From contig CABYIQ010000008.1 in the NCBI GenBank assembly GCA_902518965.1, positions 1-64,000 on the forward strand: DNA of 64,000 nt, given 5' to 3'. Below, one piece after another: positions 25,115 through 33,950 of the stretch. Under the pieces are notes generated by a model. That model worked only from the letters and a program-made list of their open reading frames with translations, was not told the origin of the DNA and ran no database searches. This DNA is from an uncultured SAR116 cluster alpha proteobacterium. Lineage in GTDB: Bacteria > Pseudomonadota > Alphaproteobacteria > Puniceispirillales > Puniceispirillaceae. A program made the position numbers and the translations under genes. Numbering within the stretch: position 1 is the first letter of the stretch; each line of letters begins with the position of its first letter.

Positions 25115-26839
25115 ATGAATAAACCAGTGGGCCCCGTTCACGATTTAATCATCCGGAATGGTCAAGTTGTTGATGGAACAGGCGCGGAAGGATTTGAAGG
25201 CGATATTGCTATCCGCGACGGTATTATTCAAGAAATTGGCCAAGTTCATGGTCACGGAAAAGAAGAGATTGATGCATCTGGTCACGTTGTAACTCCTGGT
25301 TTTGTAGATATCCATACCCATTATGATGGGCAAGCGATTTGGGATAAACACTTAAAGCCGTCTGCTATCCACGGGGTGACCTCTGTTGTTATGGGTAATT
25401 GTGGAGTTGGGTTTGCTCCTTGCCGTCCGGATGACCGGAACAAGTTGGTCGAGTTGATGGAAGGTGTCGAAGATATTCCGGCTCCTGTGATGCACGAGGG
25501 CCTTGAATGGTCATGGGAAACATTTCCAGAATATCTTGATGCACTGGATCGTGGGCAACGTGATACAGATATTTGTGCGTTGCTCCCTCATGCTGCGGTT
25601 CGAGTGTATGTGATGGGGGATCGGGCGATACGACATGAAGCGGCGACTCCTGAAGATATGGACCAAATGAGAAAATTGGCAGCAGAAGCTTCTCATGCTG
25701 GCGCTTTTGGATTCTCTTCATCACGGACAATTAGTCATAAAAGTAAAAAGGGTGATTTCACTCCTACTTTACGTGCAAATGAGCTTGAACTAACAGCCAT
25801 AGCAAAAGGCTTGGCTGATGCTGGTCATGGGTTTATTGAAATGGTCTCTGATTGGGATGAACCTAGTCCGGAGGAAGAGTTTAAGATGTTCCGCCGCGTT
25901 GTGGAGGCAAGTGGAAGACCTATGGTATTTACCTGTAACCAGCGGCATGATGGGCGCGGCACATTTTGGAAAGACTTAATGACCTATGCAAGAGAAGCAC
26001 GTGATGATGGTCATATCTTAAGACCTGTTGTCGCTCCACGTCCAATCGGCGTAATGCTTGGCCTTAACGGCTCCCAAAACCCGTTTTCTGGAACACCCAC
26101 ATATCGGTCTATTGAGCATTTGCCTCTTGACCAGAGAGTTGAGGCTATGTCTCAACCAAATATACGGACCAAAATTTTGTCAGAAGACCCAGTCAAACAA
26201 AGTACATTCCCACTCATACATCGAATCCTGTTTACACAAATGTTTCGACTTGGTTCTCCAGCTAATTATACACCTTCGCCTGAAGAATCGATTTCAGCTA
26301 TGGCTCAAAACTTAGGCGTGTCTCCACAAGAGATGGCCTATGATATTTTGCTAGAAAATCAAGGACGTGGATTTATATATGCGCCCCTAGTGAATTATGC
26401 GAATTACACAATGGATGCATGTGCAGAAATGCTTGATGACCCATATTGCATAATGGGCCTTGGCGACGGCGGCGCACATGTGGGGTTTATTCTGGATGCT
26501 GGTTACCCAACTTGGTTAATCAGTTATTGGAACCAAAAACAGAAACGTTATTCTGTTGAAGAAACTGTGCGCAGGCTCACTTCTGACACTGCAAAAGCTG
26601 TTGGATTATTCGACCGTGGACGTATTGCGGTGGGGTTAAAAGCTGATTTAAACGTCATTGATTGGTCATCGGTAAGGGCAGGAGATCCTTACCTGATATC
26701 AGACCTTCCTGCTGGCGGCAGTCGCCTGATGCAGGAAGTTTTTGGTTACAAGGCGACAATCCTGTCCGGAGAGCTAACTTATCGTGATGGTGTTGCAACC
26801 GGAGCTACGCCCGGAAAACTTGTTCGAAGTCACGCCTAA
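25115..26839 (+). CDS. N-acyl-D-amino-acid deacylase family amidohydrolase (D-aminoacylase)
   Basis: Metal-dependent amidohydrolase of 574 residues. The N-terminal beta-sandwich leads to VTPGFVDIHTHYDGQ (HTH at residues 67-69). GNCGVGFAPCRP follows, as in D-aminoacylase. The late metal Asp is in MGLGDGGAHVGF, and the C-terminus GLFDRGRIAVGLKADLNVID is typical for the family. It removes acyl groups from N-acyl-D-amino acids, though many relatives have other substrates. I chose the ATG at 25115, with GGGGG ahead of it, over the one at 25103. A clear terminator follows. Context (second ABC importer, M20 hydrolase) fits amide/peptide scavenging. Confidence 0.9.
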   Translation: MNKPVGPVHDLIIRNGQVVDGTGAEGFEGDIAIRDGIIQEIGQVHGHGKEEIDASGHVVTPGFVDIHTHYDGQAIWDKHLKPSAIHGVTSVVMGNCGVGFAPCRPDDRNKLVELMEGVEDIPAPVMHEGLEWSWETFPEYLDALDRGQRDTDICALLPHAAVRVYVMGDRAIRHEAATPEDMDQMRKLAAEASHAGAFGFSSSRTISHKSKKGDFTPTLRANELELTAIAKGLADAGHGFIEMVSDWDEPSPEEEFKMFRRVVEASGRPMVFTCNQRHDGRGTFWKDLMTYAREARDDGHILRPVVAPRPIGVMLGLNGSQNPFSGTPTYRSIEHLPLDQRVEAMSQPNIRTKILSEDPVKQSTFPLIHRILFTQMFRLGSPANYTPSPEESISAMAQNLGVSPQEMAYDILLENQGRGFIYAPLVNYANYTMDACAEMLDDPYCIMGLGDGGAHVGFILDAGYPTWLISYWNQKQKRYSVEETVRRLTSDTAKAVGLFDRGRIAVGLKADLNVIDWSSVRAGDPYLISDLPAGGSRLMQEVFGYKATILSGELTYRDGVATGATPGKLVRSHA

Positions 26840-26902
26840 AAGGCAAAAAGCTTCATTGAAATATGTTGGAGTTTTTTTGAGTGAACGGTTATTATCTTTG
26901 GA

Positions 26903-26933
26903 AACACTTCCATAGCCTTGAGAGGTGTTTTTT
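26903..26933 (+). terminator. Rho-independent terminator after D-aminoacylase gene
   Basis: Stem AACACTTC (26903-26910) / GAGGTGTT (26922-26929), eight pairs with one wobble, 11-base loop, followed by a T-run. Confidence 0.75.
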
Positions 26934-26982
26934 AAAGTAAGAAAATTTTCAATTTTTAACTTAGACTTTCACGCAATCAAGT

Positions 26983-27759
26983 CTACAAATCTCCTAGCTT
27001 TCGCTCCACCCGTAATTCTTGCTGGTGCATCAACTTTTCGGCAAAAGACATATGTTGGGCCATGATCTCCCTAGCCCGTTGGGCATCACCTGTTTCCAGA
27101 GCTTGGAGAAGATTGAGCTGAAACTCACGCCCTTTTGCCCACAGCTCGTGGTTCGGAGGCTCAAAAAGACGCCTTGTCGTTGTCACTTCGGATAAGACCT
27201 CAGCCATAAAGCCAATGATAAAGCCCAGAAGATGATTTTCAGCATGGGCGGCAAGTCTGGCATGAAAGCGAAGAGAGGCTTCGTGGTGGCGTCTGTCATC
27301 TTCCTTGCTCTGCGGTGGTGTCTCATATTCCTCAGTTATGGCCTCAAGTTCCCCTATTGCTGCCGCATCCAGTTTTCCCGCTAGATCAGCCGCAAGCTCC
27401 GGCTCCAGTTGTTTTCGTAACTGATAAATATCACTAATCGTTAGGTGCCTAAAATAGAAATAATTGGATAGCAAAGCACGTGTTCTAGTTTCTGATACTT
27501 CATGAACAAAACATCCACCACCTGGCCCCGTTCTGGTTTTGACAAGCCCTTGTGCTTCTAAAATACGCATTGCTTCGCGAATAGTTCCTTTCGCCATGCC
27601 AAAAAGCGTGATGAGCTCCGCTTCATTTGGCAGTTTGTCACCCGGCTTAAGTGCATTTGATACAACATATCCCTTGATCGCCTCTGCTACTTGCAGCGGT
27701 CGGCTGGCTCGGTTTTCAGCATTATTGTCACTGATTGAGTGGGAAGTGGCATGCGACAT
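26983..27759 (-). CDS. GntR/FadR-family transcriptional regulator (FCD domain)
   Basis: DNA-binding repressor/activator of 258 residues. An N-terminal winged helix (about residues 20-95) contains KPGDKLPNEAELITLFGMAKGTIREAMRILEAQGLVKTR-type helices. A C-terminal all-helical FCD effector domain follows (LRKQLEPELAADLA, FHARLAAHAEN with the metal/ligand histidines). The ATG at 27757-27759 has AGAAGG upstream and overlaps the end of the ATPase gene by 32 bp, so the regulator is the last gene of the ABC operon. It probably controls that operon, possibly at the tandem site at 33184-33212. Confidence 0.9.
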   Translation of the reverse strand: MSHATSHSISDNNAENRASRPLQVAEAIKGYVVSNALKPGDKLPNEAELITLFGMAKGTIREAMRILEAQGLVKTRTGPGGGCFVHEVSETRTRALLSNYFYFRHLTISDIYQLRKQLEPELAADLAGKLDAAAIGELEAITEEYETPPQSKEDDRRHHEASLRFHARLAAHAENHLLGFIIGFMAEVLSEVTTTRRLFEPPNHELWAKGREFQLNLLQALETGDAQRAREIMAQHMSFAEKLMHQQELRVERKLGDL

Positions 27760-28684
27760 ATGAACTAGCCTTCTGTAATGATAATTTAGGTTTTTTTTGG
27801 TGGCATGTTTTCTCTGCACGAGGACATCTAGCGGCAAAAGCACATCCTATGGGCGGGTTTAATGGGTCTGGCAACTCGAATTGTTGCTCAGTGTAGAGGT
27901 CAGCATTCTGACGCGGTGCTGTTCTGGCAAGCAGTTCTGTGTAAGGATGTAAGGCCTGTTGAAAAAGTTTGTCCGCGCGTCCTATTTCAACGATTTCACC
28001 ATAATACATGACAGCTACCTTTTCACAAAAAGCTTCTATCACGGCAAGATCATGTGAAATAAACACATAGGTAAGGCCAAACTTTTCTTTTAGTTTTACC
28101 AGCAACTCAAGCAGTTGAGCCTGCACTGAAACATCCAGTGCAGAGACAGGTTCATCCAGAACAAGGATTTGTGATCCGGCCAGTAACGCCCGTGCAATCC
28201 CAATACGCTGGGCCTGACCTCCGGAAAACTCGTGGGGATAGCGATCAAGCGCTGATAAAGGCATGTTCACAGCAACCATGATTTCCTGCAATTTAATTTC
28301 TGCTTGCTGGTGGTTGAGTCCAGCAAGTGCCCTTAGCGGTGTAGCCAGAATCTGTCGGATAGTCTTACGTGGATTGAGGCTCCCTGCAGGATCTTGAAAG
28401 ACATATTGTATTGCGCGATTGCGATCTGATGCCGGCATATCCTGCAAGGGGCTACCTTCAAGTCGAACTAAGCCGCCATCTGGAGTATAAAGTCCAACCA
28501 TTAACCGGGCGAGTGTGGACTTCCCGCAGCCCGATTCGCCAATGATACCAAATCTTTCGCCAGGTTTAATTGATAGGGATACATTTTTTACAGCTGGCAA
28601 TATACGATGCGGCTCAAAAATGCTTGTTCGTTTTAGGATAAAATTTTTATTTACTCCAGTTAGCTCCAAAATCGCTCTAACCAT
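27728..28684 (-). CDS. ABC transporter ATP-binding protein, DppF/OppF type
   Basis: Second ATPase of a peptide-type importer, 318 residues. Walker A is GESGCGKSTLA near residue 50, the Q-loop is YVFQDPAGSLNPRKT, the signature is FSGGQAQRIGIARAL, Walker B is LVLDEPVSALD, and the H-loop is ISHDLAV. The C-terminal oligopeptide-ABC extension contains the cysteine-rich GCAFAARCPRAEKTC, seen in family members. It overlaps the permease-ATPase fusion upstream by 8 bp and the regulator downstream by 32 bp. Confidence 0.95.
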   Translation of the reverse strand: MVRAILELTGVNKNFILKRTSIFEPHRILPAVKNVSLSIKPGERFGIIGESGCGKSTLARLMVGLYTPDGGLVRLEGSPLQDMPASDRNRAIQYVFQDPAGSLNPRKTIRQILATPLRALAGLNHQQAEIKLQEIMVAVNMPLSALDRYPHEFSGGQAQRIGIARALLAGSQILVLDEPVSALDVSVQAQLLELLVKLKEKFGLTYVFISHDLAVIEAFCEKVAVMYYGEIVEIGRADKLFQQALHPYTELLARTAPRQNADLYTEQQFELPDPLNPPIGCAFAARCPRAEKTCHQKKPKLSLQKASSYVACHFPLNQ

Positions 28685-30548
28685 CGTCGAGCTCCATTCT
28701 GATGCATCTTAGCGAACGACCCCCAATCAAATTTACATCAATTGGCCTCTTTTGGCAGGCCGGTGTAACAAACGAGCATCTTGGTGCAAAAGCACATCCG
28801 TCAGGCAGATCTTCAAGCAACGGCGGGCTACCGTTGATAGCCCGAGGCATGGCCTGACCTTTGCCCAACTGTGGTAAGCAATCTAGGAGCGCTTTTGTGT
28901 AAGGGTGTCTGGGTTTTTCCAGCACCGCTTTTGTTGATCCAGCTTCGACGATCTGACCTGCATACATGACTGCAATTCTATCGCTAATTTGCGCGACAAC
29001 ATTCATGTCATGTGAGATGAAAAGTAGTGCCAATCCACGCTCGCGCTGCAGACGCTTAAGAATATGCAGAATTTGTGCCTGCACGGTTACATCAAGTGCT
29101 GTGGTGGGCTCATCAGCAATGATCAATTCAGGGTCGTTTGCGAGCGCTATGGCAATGCCGATCCGTTGTCGCATTCCACCAGAAAGCTCATGCGGATAGG
29201 ACTTCATTACGCGTTCTGGACTAGCAATCCTGACATCTTTGAGAAGTTGTACTGCCTTAGCTTCAAGTGCTCTCCGGCCCATACTACCATCATGTACTTT
29301 AATGCTTTCAATAAGCTGGTCACAGATATTGTGCAAAGGATGAAGGCTGGAATTCGGGTCCTGAAAAACATAAGCAATGCGTTTCCCGCGATACTCTCGC
29401 ATTTGCTCAAATTTCAAAGATAGAAGGTCTGTCCCTTCAAATAGGATCTTCCCACCAGTAATCACTGCTGGAGGTGAAGCAACAAGTCCTGTCAACGACA
29501 ACGCTGTAACCGATTTTCCAGAACCACTCTCGCCAACCAGAGCTAAGCATTCTCCTCTACCAATATGAAAACTTACATCACGGATAGCCTTAGTGGTTTT
29601 GCCAGCTATTTGAAAATCTGTTTTCAACCCAGACACAGAAAGTAGACCGCGCTCTTCAGTTCTTGGCAGTGGCAAGTCGCGGTCTATTTTTGTTATAGGC
29701 AAAGCTCTTCGGAGGGCTCCTTTAGCTAGCCGCGGATCTAAAGCATCACGGATTCCATCCCCCAGAAGATTGATCCCCATGACTATGGCAAAAATCATTA
29801 TTCCCGGAATCAGTGATGTATGGGGGTGGGTGATGAGAGCAGCGCGTCCCTCCCCAAGCATAGAGCCAAGATCGGATTGAGGTGGCTGAGAGCCGAGCCC
29901 AAGAAACGACAGCCCAGCTGTTTCTAAGATCATCCAGCCTACCGTTGTCGAAAAAGCGACAACAATCACAGAGATAAGATTGGGCATTAATTCAAACAGC
30001 AGCAGTGAGAATGTATTTCGCCCAGAAAGCTTTGCAGCAGCAATGTAATCAGATTGCGCGATAGCGAGTGTCGCCCCACGAACATTACGGGCAAAGAAAG
30101 GGATGTTTACGATCGCAACGGCGATCAGCGCATTCATCAGACTTGGGCCCAACACTGCAACAATGGCCAGTGCAAGTAGTATATAAGGAAAGGCCATCAG
30201 CACATCAATCGAGCGCATTAGGATCATATCTAGGCGCCCTCCATAATAGCCAGCAAGAATACCTATCAATGATCCTGCAGTCGCGGCTATTATAGCGGCA
30301 GCAACTCCTACCATTAGGCTTAGACGAGTGCCCCAGAGAAGGCGTGAGAGAATGTCTCTACCCAAATGATCTGCGCCGAGAAGGTGGCCTTCTCCAAACG
30401 GAAGCATAAACCGGTTTGATGTATCAATTACATTAGGGTCGGTTAGACCGAAGACCGGTGTTAACAGTGAGACTATGAGTATTAGTAAGAGCATGACTGC
30501 GCCGAAGGCAGCTAAGCGATTGCGTATAATTCTGGTCACCAGTTCCAT
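28677..30548 (-). CDS. Fused ABC permease-ATPase (DppC-DppD type)
   Basis: A single 623-residue polypeptide. Residues 1-290 are a DppC permease (GEGHLLGADHLGRDILSRL, the EAA-like ARNVRGATLAIAQSDYIAAAKL, FLGLGSQPPQSDLGSML). Residues 305-623 are a DppD ATPase (GESGSGKSVTA, VFQDPNSSLHP, LSGGMRQRIGIAIAL, LIIADEPTTALD, DGCAFAPRC). There is no frameshift or internal stop at the joint (about 28.9-29.7 kb), so the fusion looks genuine, as known for some dipeptide-type systems. The ATG region follows the DppB gene by 2 bp. It makes the transporter a three-chain rather than four-chain membrane complex. Confidence 0.94.
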   Translation of the reverse strand: MELVTRIIRNRLAAFGAVMLLLILIVSLLTPVFGLTDPNVIDTSNRFMLPFGEGHLLGADHLGRDILSRLLWGTRLSLMVGVAAAIIAATAGSLIGILAGYYGGRLDMILMRSIDVLMAFPYILLALAIVAVLGPSLMNALIAVAIVNIPFFARNVRGATLAIAQSDYIAAAKLSGRNTFSLLLFELMPNLISVIVVAFSTTVGWMILETAGLSFLGLGSQPPQSDLGSMLGEGRAALITHPHTSLIPGIMIFAIVMGINLLGDGIRDALDPRLAKGALRRALPITKIDRDLPLPRTEERGLLSVSGLKTDFQIAGKTTKAIRDVSFHIGRGECLALVGESGSGKSVTALSLTGLVASPPAVITGGKILFEGTDLLSLKFEQMREYRGKRIAYVFQDPNSSLHPLHNICDQLIESIKVHDGSMGRRALEAKAVQLLKDVRIASPERVMKSYPHELSGGMRQRIGIAIALANDPELIIADEPTTALDVTVQAQILHILKRLQRERGLALLFISHDMNVVAQISDRIAVMYAGQIVEAGSTKAVLEKPRHPYTKALLDCLPQLGKGQAMPRAINGSPPLLEDLPDGCAFAPRCSFVTPACQKRPIDVNLIGGRSLRCIRMELDDG

Positions 30549-30550
30549 GA

Positions 30551-31498
30551 TCAGCTTTTAACTCTTGGATCAAGCCACAATTGGGCAGCGTCAACGATTA
30601 TATTGAAGATGACATAACAACTTGCGACGAAAAGAACACCGCCTTGGACTAGTATGATGTCTCGGGCAAGGATTGCATCCACCAGCATGCGTCCCACACC
30701 CGGCCATTGAAAAACGATCTCAATATATACCGCGCCTGAGAGAACAAATCCGGCCTGTAGGCCTAAAACGGGGAGGATTGAGACAATCGCATGGCGTAAC
30801 GCGTGGCGAAGGATGACCCGTCTTTCAGGTGCACCTTTAGCCCGGGCAGTGCGTATGAAATCCAGCCGAAGAACCTCCAGCATCGCAGCTCGTGACAAGC
30901 GGGCTATCACCCCAGTGGCGACGGCGGCCAGCGCTAGCGCTGGCATAACAAGATGGCTAAGGAGATCAGAAAGGCCGCCTCCACCGTACAAGGCATACAT
31001 CCCAGAGGCAGGAAACCATCTCAATTGGACCGCAAAATAAAGGATCATCATCATCCCAAGAAAAAATGATGGGACAGAAATGCCTATTAGTACGGAAAAG
31101 GTAATGAATTTATCAGCCCAGCTATACTGACGTGTTGCCGAAATGACACCTGCCATGATTCCGAGAAGCGAGCAAATTAAAAAAGCCGTCCCTGAAAGAA
31201 TCAGTGTAGCATGGAACCGCTCGATAATTTCATCGATTACTGGGCGGTTGAGGGCAAAGGAGCGGCCAAAATCCCCTTGGAGAATATTGCCAAGCCAAAT
31301 GAAGTATCGCTGGAATAGTGGCCGATCGAGACCAAGCTGCTGATTAAGCTGTGCAACATTTTCCGGTGTTGAATATGAGCCAAGGATCGCCATTGCCGGA
31401 TCACCTGGGATCAGAGAGAGAATTACAAAAACGACCAGCGTTATTCCAAGTAGGACAGGCACTGCCGCCAGAATTCTTAAGATTAAATAGCGAGTCAT
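30551..31498 (-). CDS. ABC transporter permease, DppB/OppB type
   Basis: Inner-membrane permease of 315 residues. It begins MTRYLILRILAAVPVLLGI, with the standard helix 1 and IPGDPAMAILG. ISVPSFFLGMMMILYFAVQL, then the EAA loop DFIRTARAKGAPERRVILRHALR, and the C-terminal LDPRVKS are all family hallmarks. The ATG at 31496-31498 was chosen over a TTG seven codons upstream. It follows the binding-protein gene after a 65-bp gap occupied by a perfect hairpin. Confidence 0.94.
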   Translation of the reverse strand: MTRYLILRILAAVPVLLGITLVVFVILSLIPGDPAMAILGSYSTPENVAQLNQQLGLDRPLFQRYFIWLGNILQGDFGRSFALNRPVIDEIIERFHATLILSGTAFLICSLLGIMAGVISATRQYSWADKFITFSVLIGISVPSFFLGMMMILYFAVQLRWFPASGMYALYGGGGLSDLLSHLVMPALALAAVATGVIARLSRAAMLEVLRLDFIRTARAKGAPERRVILRHALRHAIVSILPVLGLQAGFVLSGAVYIEIVFQWPGVGRMLVDAILARDIILVQGGVLFVASCYVIFNIIVDAAQLWLDPRVKS

Positions 31499-31524
31499 AG
31501 CAAAGAGACTAAATCGCAAAAAGT

Positions 31525-31553
31525 GTGCTGGCCATCATTATAATGGCCAGCAC
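31525..31553 (-). terminator. Intercistronic hairpin between binding-protein and permease genes
   Basis: Perfect 11-bp inverted repeat GTGCTGGCCAT (31525-31535) / ATGGCCAGCAC (31543-31553) with a seven-base loop, just past the binding-protein stop. On the minus strand it is followed by ACTTTTTG. It mirrors the hairpin at 879-910 in the other importer operon and may attenuate the permease genes or protect the upstream mRNA. Confidence 0.72.
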
Positions 31554-31563
31554 CAAGTTCACT

Positions 31564-33141
31564 TTATTTTTTTTGAACGTCCTTTAGGAGGAGGAGGAAG
31601 GACGGTTGCAGAGAGAAGTTCTGTACCTTGCTGCTCGTCACCGCATTTTGTTTCCAGTTGGCGACAAACACCCATGGAGCATCTTCCTGAACGACGGTCT
31701 GCATTTCTTTGTAGAGGCGGGCTCTTTCGGCTTGATCGGTTGAGGAACGCGCAGCTTCTAGCAACTCATCCACCTTTGGGTTAGAATAGTAGCCAGAATT
31801 GAAGCCACCCTTGTCCGGCCAGGCTGCCGTGCGTAAGGCCAAATAAGGCAGGGTATCAGGATCGTTTGTCATCCAAGCCATTTCAGCCATGTCTGCTTTG
31901 CCTTCAAGGCCAGGGTTCACCTCACCCAGAAACGCGTTCCATTCGAACGTCTTGATTTCAACATCAAAACCTACTGCGGAAAGATCTGCCTGGATCGCTG
32001 TGCCCATCGCCACCGGGTCAAGCATGCCGGAACCACCCTGGGTCACGTAGAAGGTTAGTTTTGCATTGGAAACACCAGCTTCTTTCAAGAGGGCTTTGGC
32101 TTTTGCTGGGTCGTAAGGATATGGCTCGAGTGCATCATTATAAGCCCAAGCAAAAGCTGGTGGTGTCGGTCCCGCTGCTATGGCTGCTGTTCCTTCGAGT
32201 ACGTCTTCAACAATGGCCTTTTTGTTGATGGCATAATTCGCCGCTTGACGCACCAACTTGTTTGCAAAAGGACCTTCCTTGGCATTTAGAATGAGGAACC
32301 AAACATGCGGCCCTGCCTGCTCAGCAACAGCAAAATTATTGCCAGAGAATTTTGCCAGTGACGTGGGTGGAACTTCTACCATCATGTCAATTCCGCCAGA
32401 AAGCATTTCAGCAACACGTGTATTCCCATCGGTGATAGGACGAAAGATTACGGCTTCGGTGCCTGCTTTGCCTTCCCAATGCCCTTCATTTCTGGAAACA
32501 ATAACAGCTTCATTTGACTTCCAGGTGTCAAACTTGAATGCCCCTGTTCCAACAGGGTTGCGGCCAAAATCTTTGCCATACTTCTTTATCGCAGCAGGGG
32601 AGGCAATAAGCCCTGTCGGATAGGCAAGATTTGAGAGAAATGGAGCGTACGGCGCATTTAGTGTAAAGCGAACGGTACTGCTATTTACAGCCTCAACTTT
32701 TTCAATAGCAGAGAAAAAGAAACTAAGCGGAAATGGCCCAGTATTGTGGAAAGGATGTTTGTCATCAAGCATCCGATCGAAGTTGAACTTAACAGCATCT
32801 GCATCAACATTAGTGCCATCTTGGAATTTCACACCTGAACGGAGTTTGAAGGTGTAAGTCTTTCCATCAGCGCTAATGTCCCAGCTCTCTGCAAGAGCAG
32901 GTTCAACCTCAAGAGCGCCATCTTTGTAACGCACGAGGCCATCATAAATGTTCATAAGGATACGGAAGTCATTGACCGCCGTCACAGTAGCTGGATCAAG
33001 AGATTTGGGTTCGGCGATCTGTCCCACCACTAGCACATTGTCTGGAGTGCTAGCTGAAACAGAGCCCATAAAAAATCCACTTGATACTACCAGCATAATA
33101 GCCGCAAATACGGTGCGGTAAGCCGATTTAATAATAATCAT
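31564..33141 (-). CDS. ABC transporter substrate-binding protein, family 5
   Basis: Periplasmic binding protein of 525 residues. The ATG at 33139-33141 has GGGAGGTAA upstream and yields a signal peptide (MIIIKSAYRTVFAAIMLVVS, cleavage after about residue 30). The longer frame upstream is AT-rich promoter DNA. Family-5 features include IAEPKSLDPATVTAVNDFRI, LAESWDISADGKTYTFKLRSG, RNPVGTGAFKF and NKKAIVEDVLEG. First gene of the ABC operon that ends in the GntR regulator. The neighbouring DUF1028 and M20 hydrolase genes point to an amide, ureido or peptide-like ligand (inference). Confidence 0.94.
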   Translation of the reverse strand: MIIIKSAYRTVFAAIMLVVSSGFFMGSVSASTPDNVLVVGQIAEPKSLDPATVTAVNDFRILMNIYDGLVRYKDGALEVEPALAESWDISADGKTYTFKLRSGVKFQDGTNVDADAVKFNFDRMLDDKHPFHNTGPFPLSFFFSAIEKVEAVNSSTVRFTLNAPYAPFLSNLAYPTGLIASPAAIKKYGKDFGRNPVGTGAFKFDTWKSNEAVIVSRNEGHWEGKAGTEAVIFRPITDGNTRVAEMLSGGIDMMVEVPPTSLAKFSGNNFAVAEQAGPHVWFLILNAKEGPFANKLVRQAANYAINKKAIVEDVLEGTAAIAAGPTPPAFAWAYNDALEPYPYDPAKAKALLKEAGVSNAKLTFYVTQGGSGMLDPVAMGTAIQADLSAVGFDVEIKTFEWNAFLGEVNPGLEGKADMAEMAWMTNDPDTLPYLALRTAAWPDKGGFNSGYYSNPKVDELLEAARSSTDQAERARLYKEMQTVVQEDAPWVFVANWKQNAVTSSKVQNFSLQPSFLLLLKDVQKK

Positions 33142-33183
33142 GGTAGTTACCTCCCATTCGGTTGACATTGCAACAGTCAATTT

Positions 33184-33212
33184 ATCATGATAAATATTGA
33201 TCATGATAAATA
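33184..33212. promoter_or_regulatory. Tandem 13-bp operator-like site in the divergent promoter region
   Basis: ATCATGATAAATA occurs exactly at 33184-33196 and 33200-33212, a 16-bp period. Each copy is part of a palindrome; 33181-33194 (TTTATCATGATAAA) is perfectly symmetric. It lies between the ABC operon and the divergent DUF1028 operon, close to a plausible -10 region for the leftward operon. FadR-type GntR proteins bind short palindromes, so the regulator encoded in the operon is the obvious candidate (inference). Confidence 0.6.
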
Positions 33213-33269
33213 GGCAAATCAAGAAAAAAATGTTTTTACCAAAACCAGTAAATTTGACAAAGATTACCC

Positions 33270-33947
33270 ATGACTTTCTCACTTCTTCATCTAGATAAAC
33301 CTTCCGGCTGCTTTGCTGGGGCTACTGCAACAGGTAATCTTTGTGTTGGTGGCTGGGTTTTGCGAGGCCACCCACACGTAGGTCTTACCGCATCCCAAGG
33401 CGCAGAACCAAGCGTTCTCTGGGGAGAAGACGCACTTATCCAGATGCAAAAAGGATTATCGGCACCTAGTGCAGTTGAGCATGTTACCCGAATTGACCCA
33501 AGGAGAGAGTGGCGGCAGATGGCAGCTATCGGTTGCGACGGCAAGGTAAGCGCTTTCAGCGGCCAGCAGAACGGACCTATTATAGACGAAATTATTGAAG
33601 ATGGGCTGATTCTGACGGGAAATATTCTCAGTAATGAAACCGTTCTGGCTAGTATGTATGATACATTTATTGGTTCTAGTGCTTCTATTGGAGATAGGCT
33701 TATTGCTGCTCTTAGGGCTGGCGAAAAAGCTGGTGGTGACAGTCGAGGATTAATGTCGGCAGCACTACTTATTTTACCACCTGATTCTCCGCCTTTGACG
33801 CTTCGGGTGGATTTTGATGAAACGCCGATTGATCGGCTGGAATTGTTGCTTCAAAAAACAAGGGAACCAGCTTACAGCACTTGGCTAAAGACTCTTCCCC
33901 ATCATCCGGATCCTCATATTGCTGATATTACCCAGAGCGCTGAATAG
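33270..33947 (+). CDS. DUF1028 family protein (Ntn-hydrolase-like)
   Basis: Protein of 225 residues belonging to DUF1028, often annotated as putative Ntn-hydrolase. Recognisable blocks are GCFAGATATGNLCVGGWV near the N-terminus, LTASQGAEP, ILTGNILS, and GGDSRGLMSAALLI. It starts with ATG at 33270 without an evident ribosome site, so it may be weakly translated or leaderless. It precedes the M20 hydrolase by 3 bp. Function is unproven; its habitual partners are amidohydrolases and peptide importers, as here. Confidence 0.88.
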   Translation: MTFSLLHLDKPSGCFAGATATGNLCVGGWVLRGHPHVGLTASQGAEPSVLWGEDALIQMQKGLSAPSAVEHVTRIDPRREWRQMAAIGCDGKVSAFSGQQNGPIIDEIIEDGLILTGNILSNETVLASMYDTFIGSSASIGDRLIAALRAGEKAGGDSRGLMSAALLILPPDSPPLTLRVDFDETPIDRLELLLQKTREPAYSTWLKTLPHHPDPHIADITQSAE

Positions 33948-33950
33948 AAA

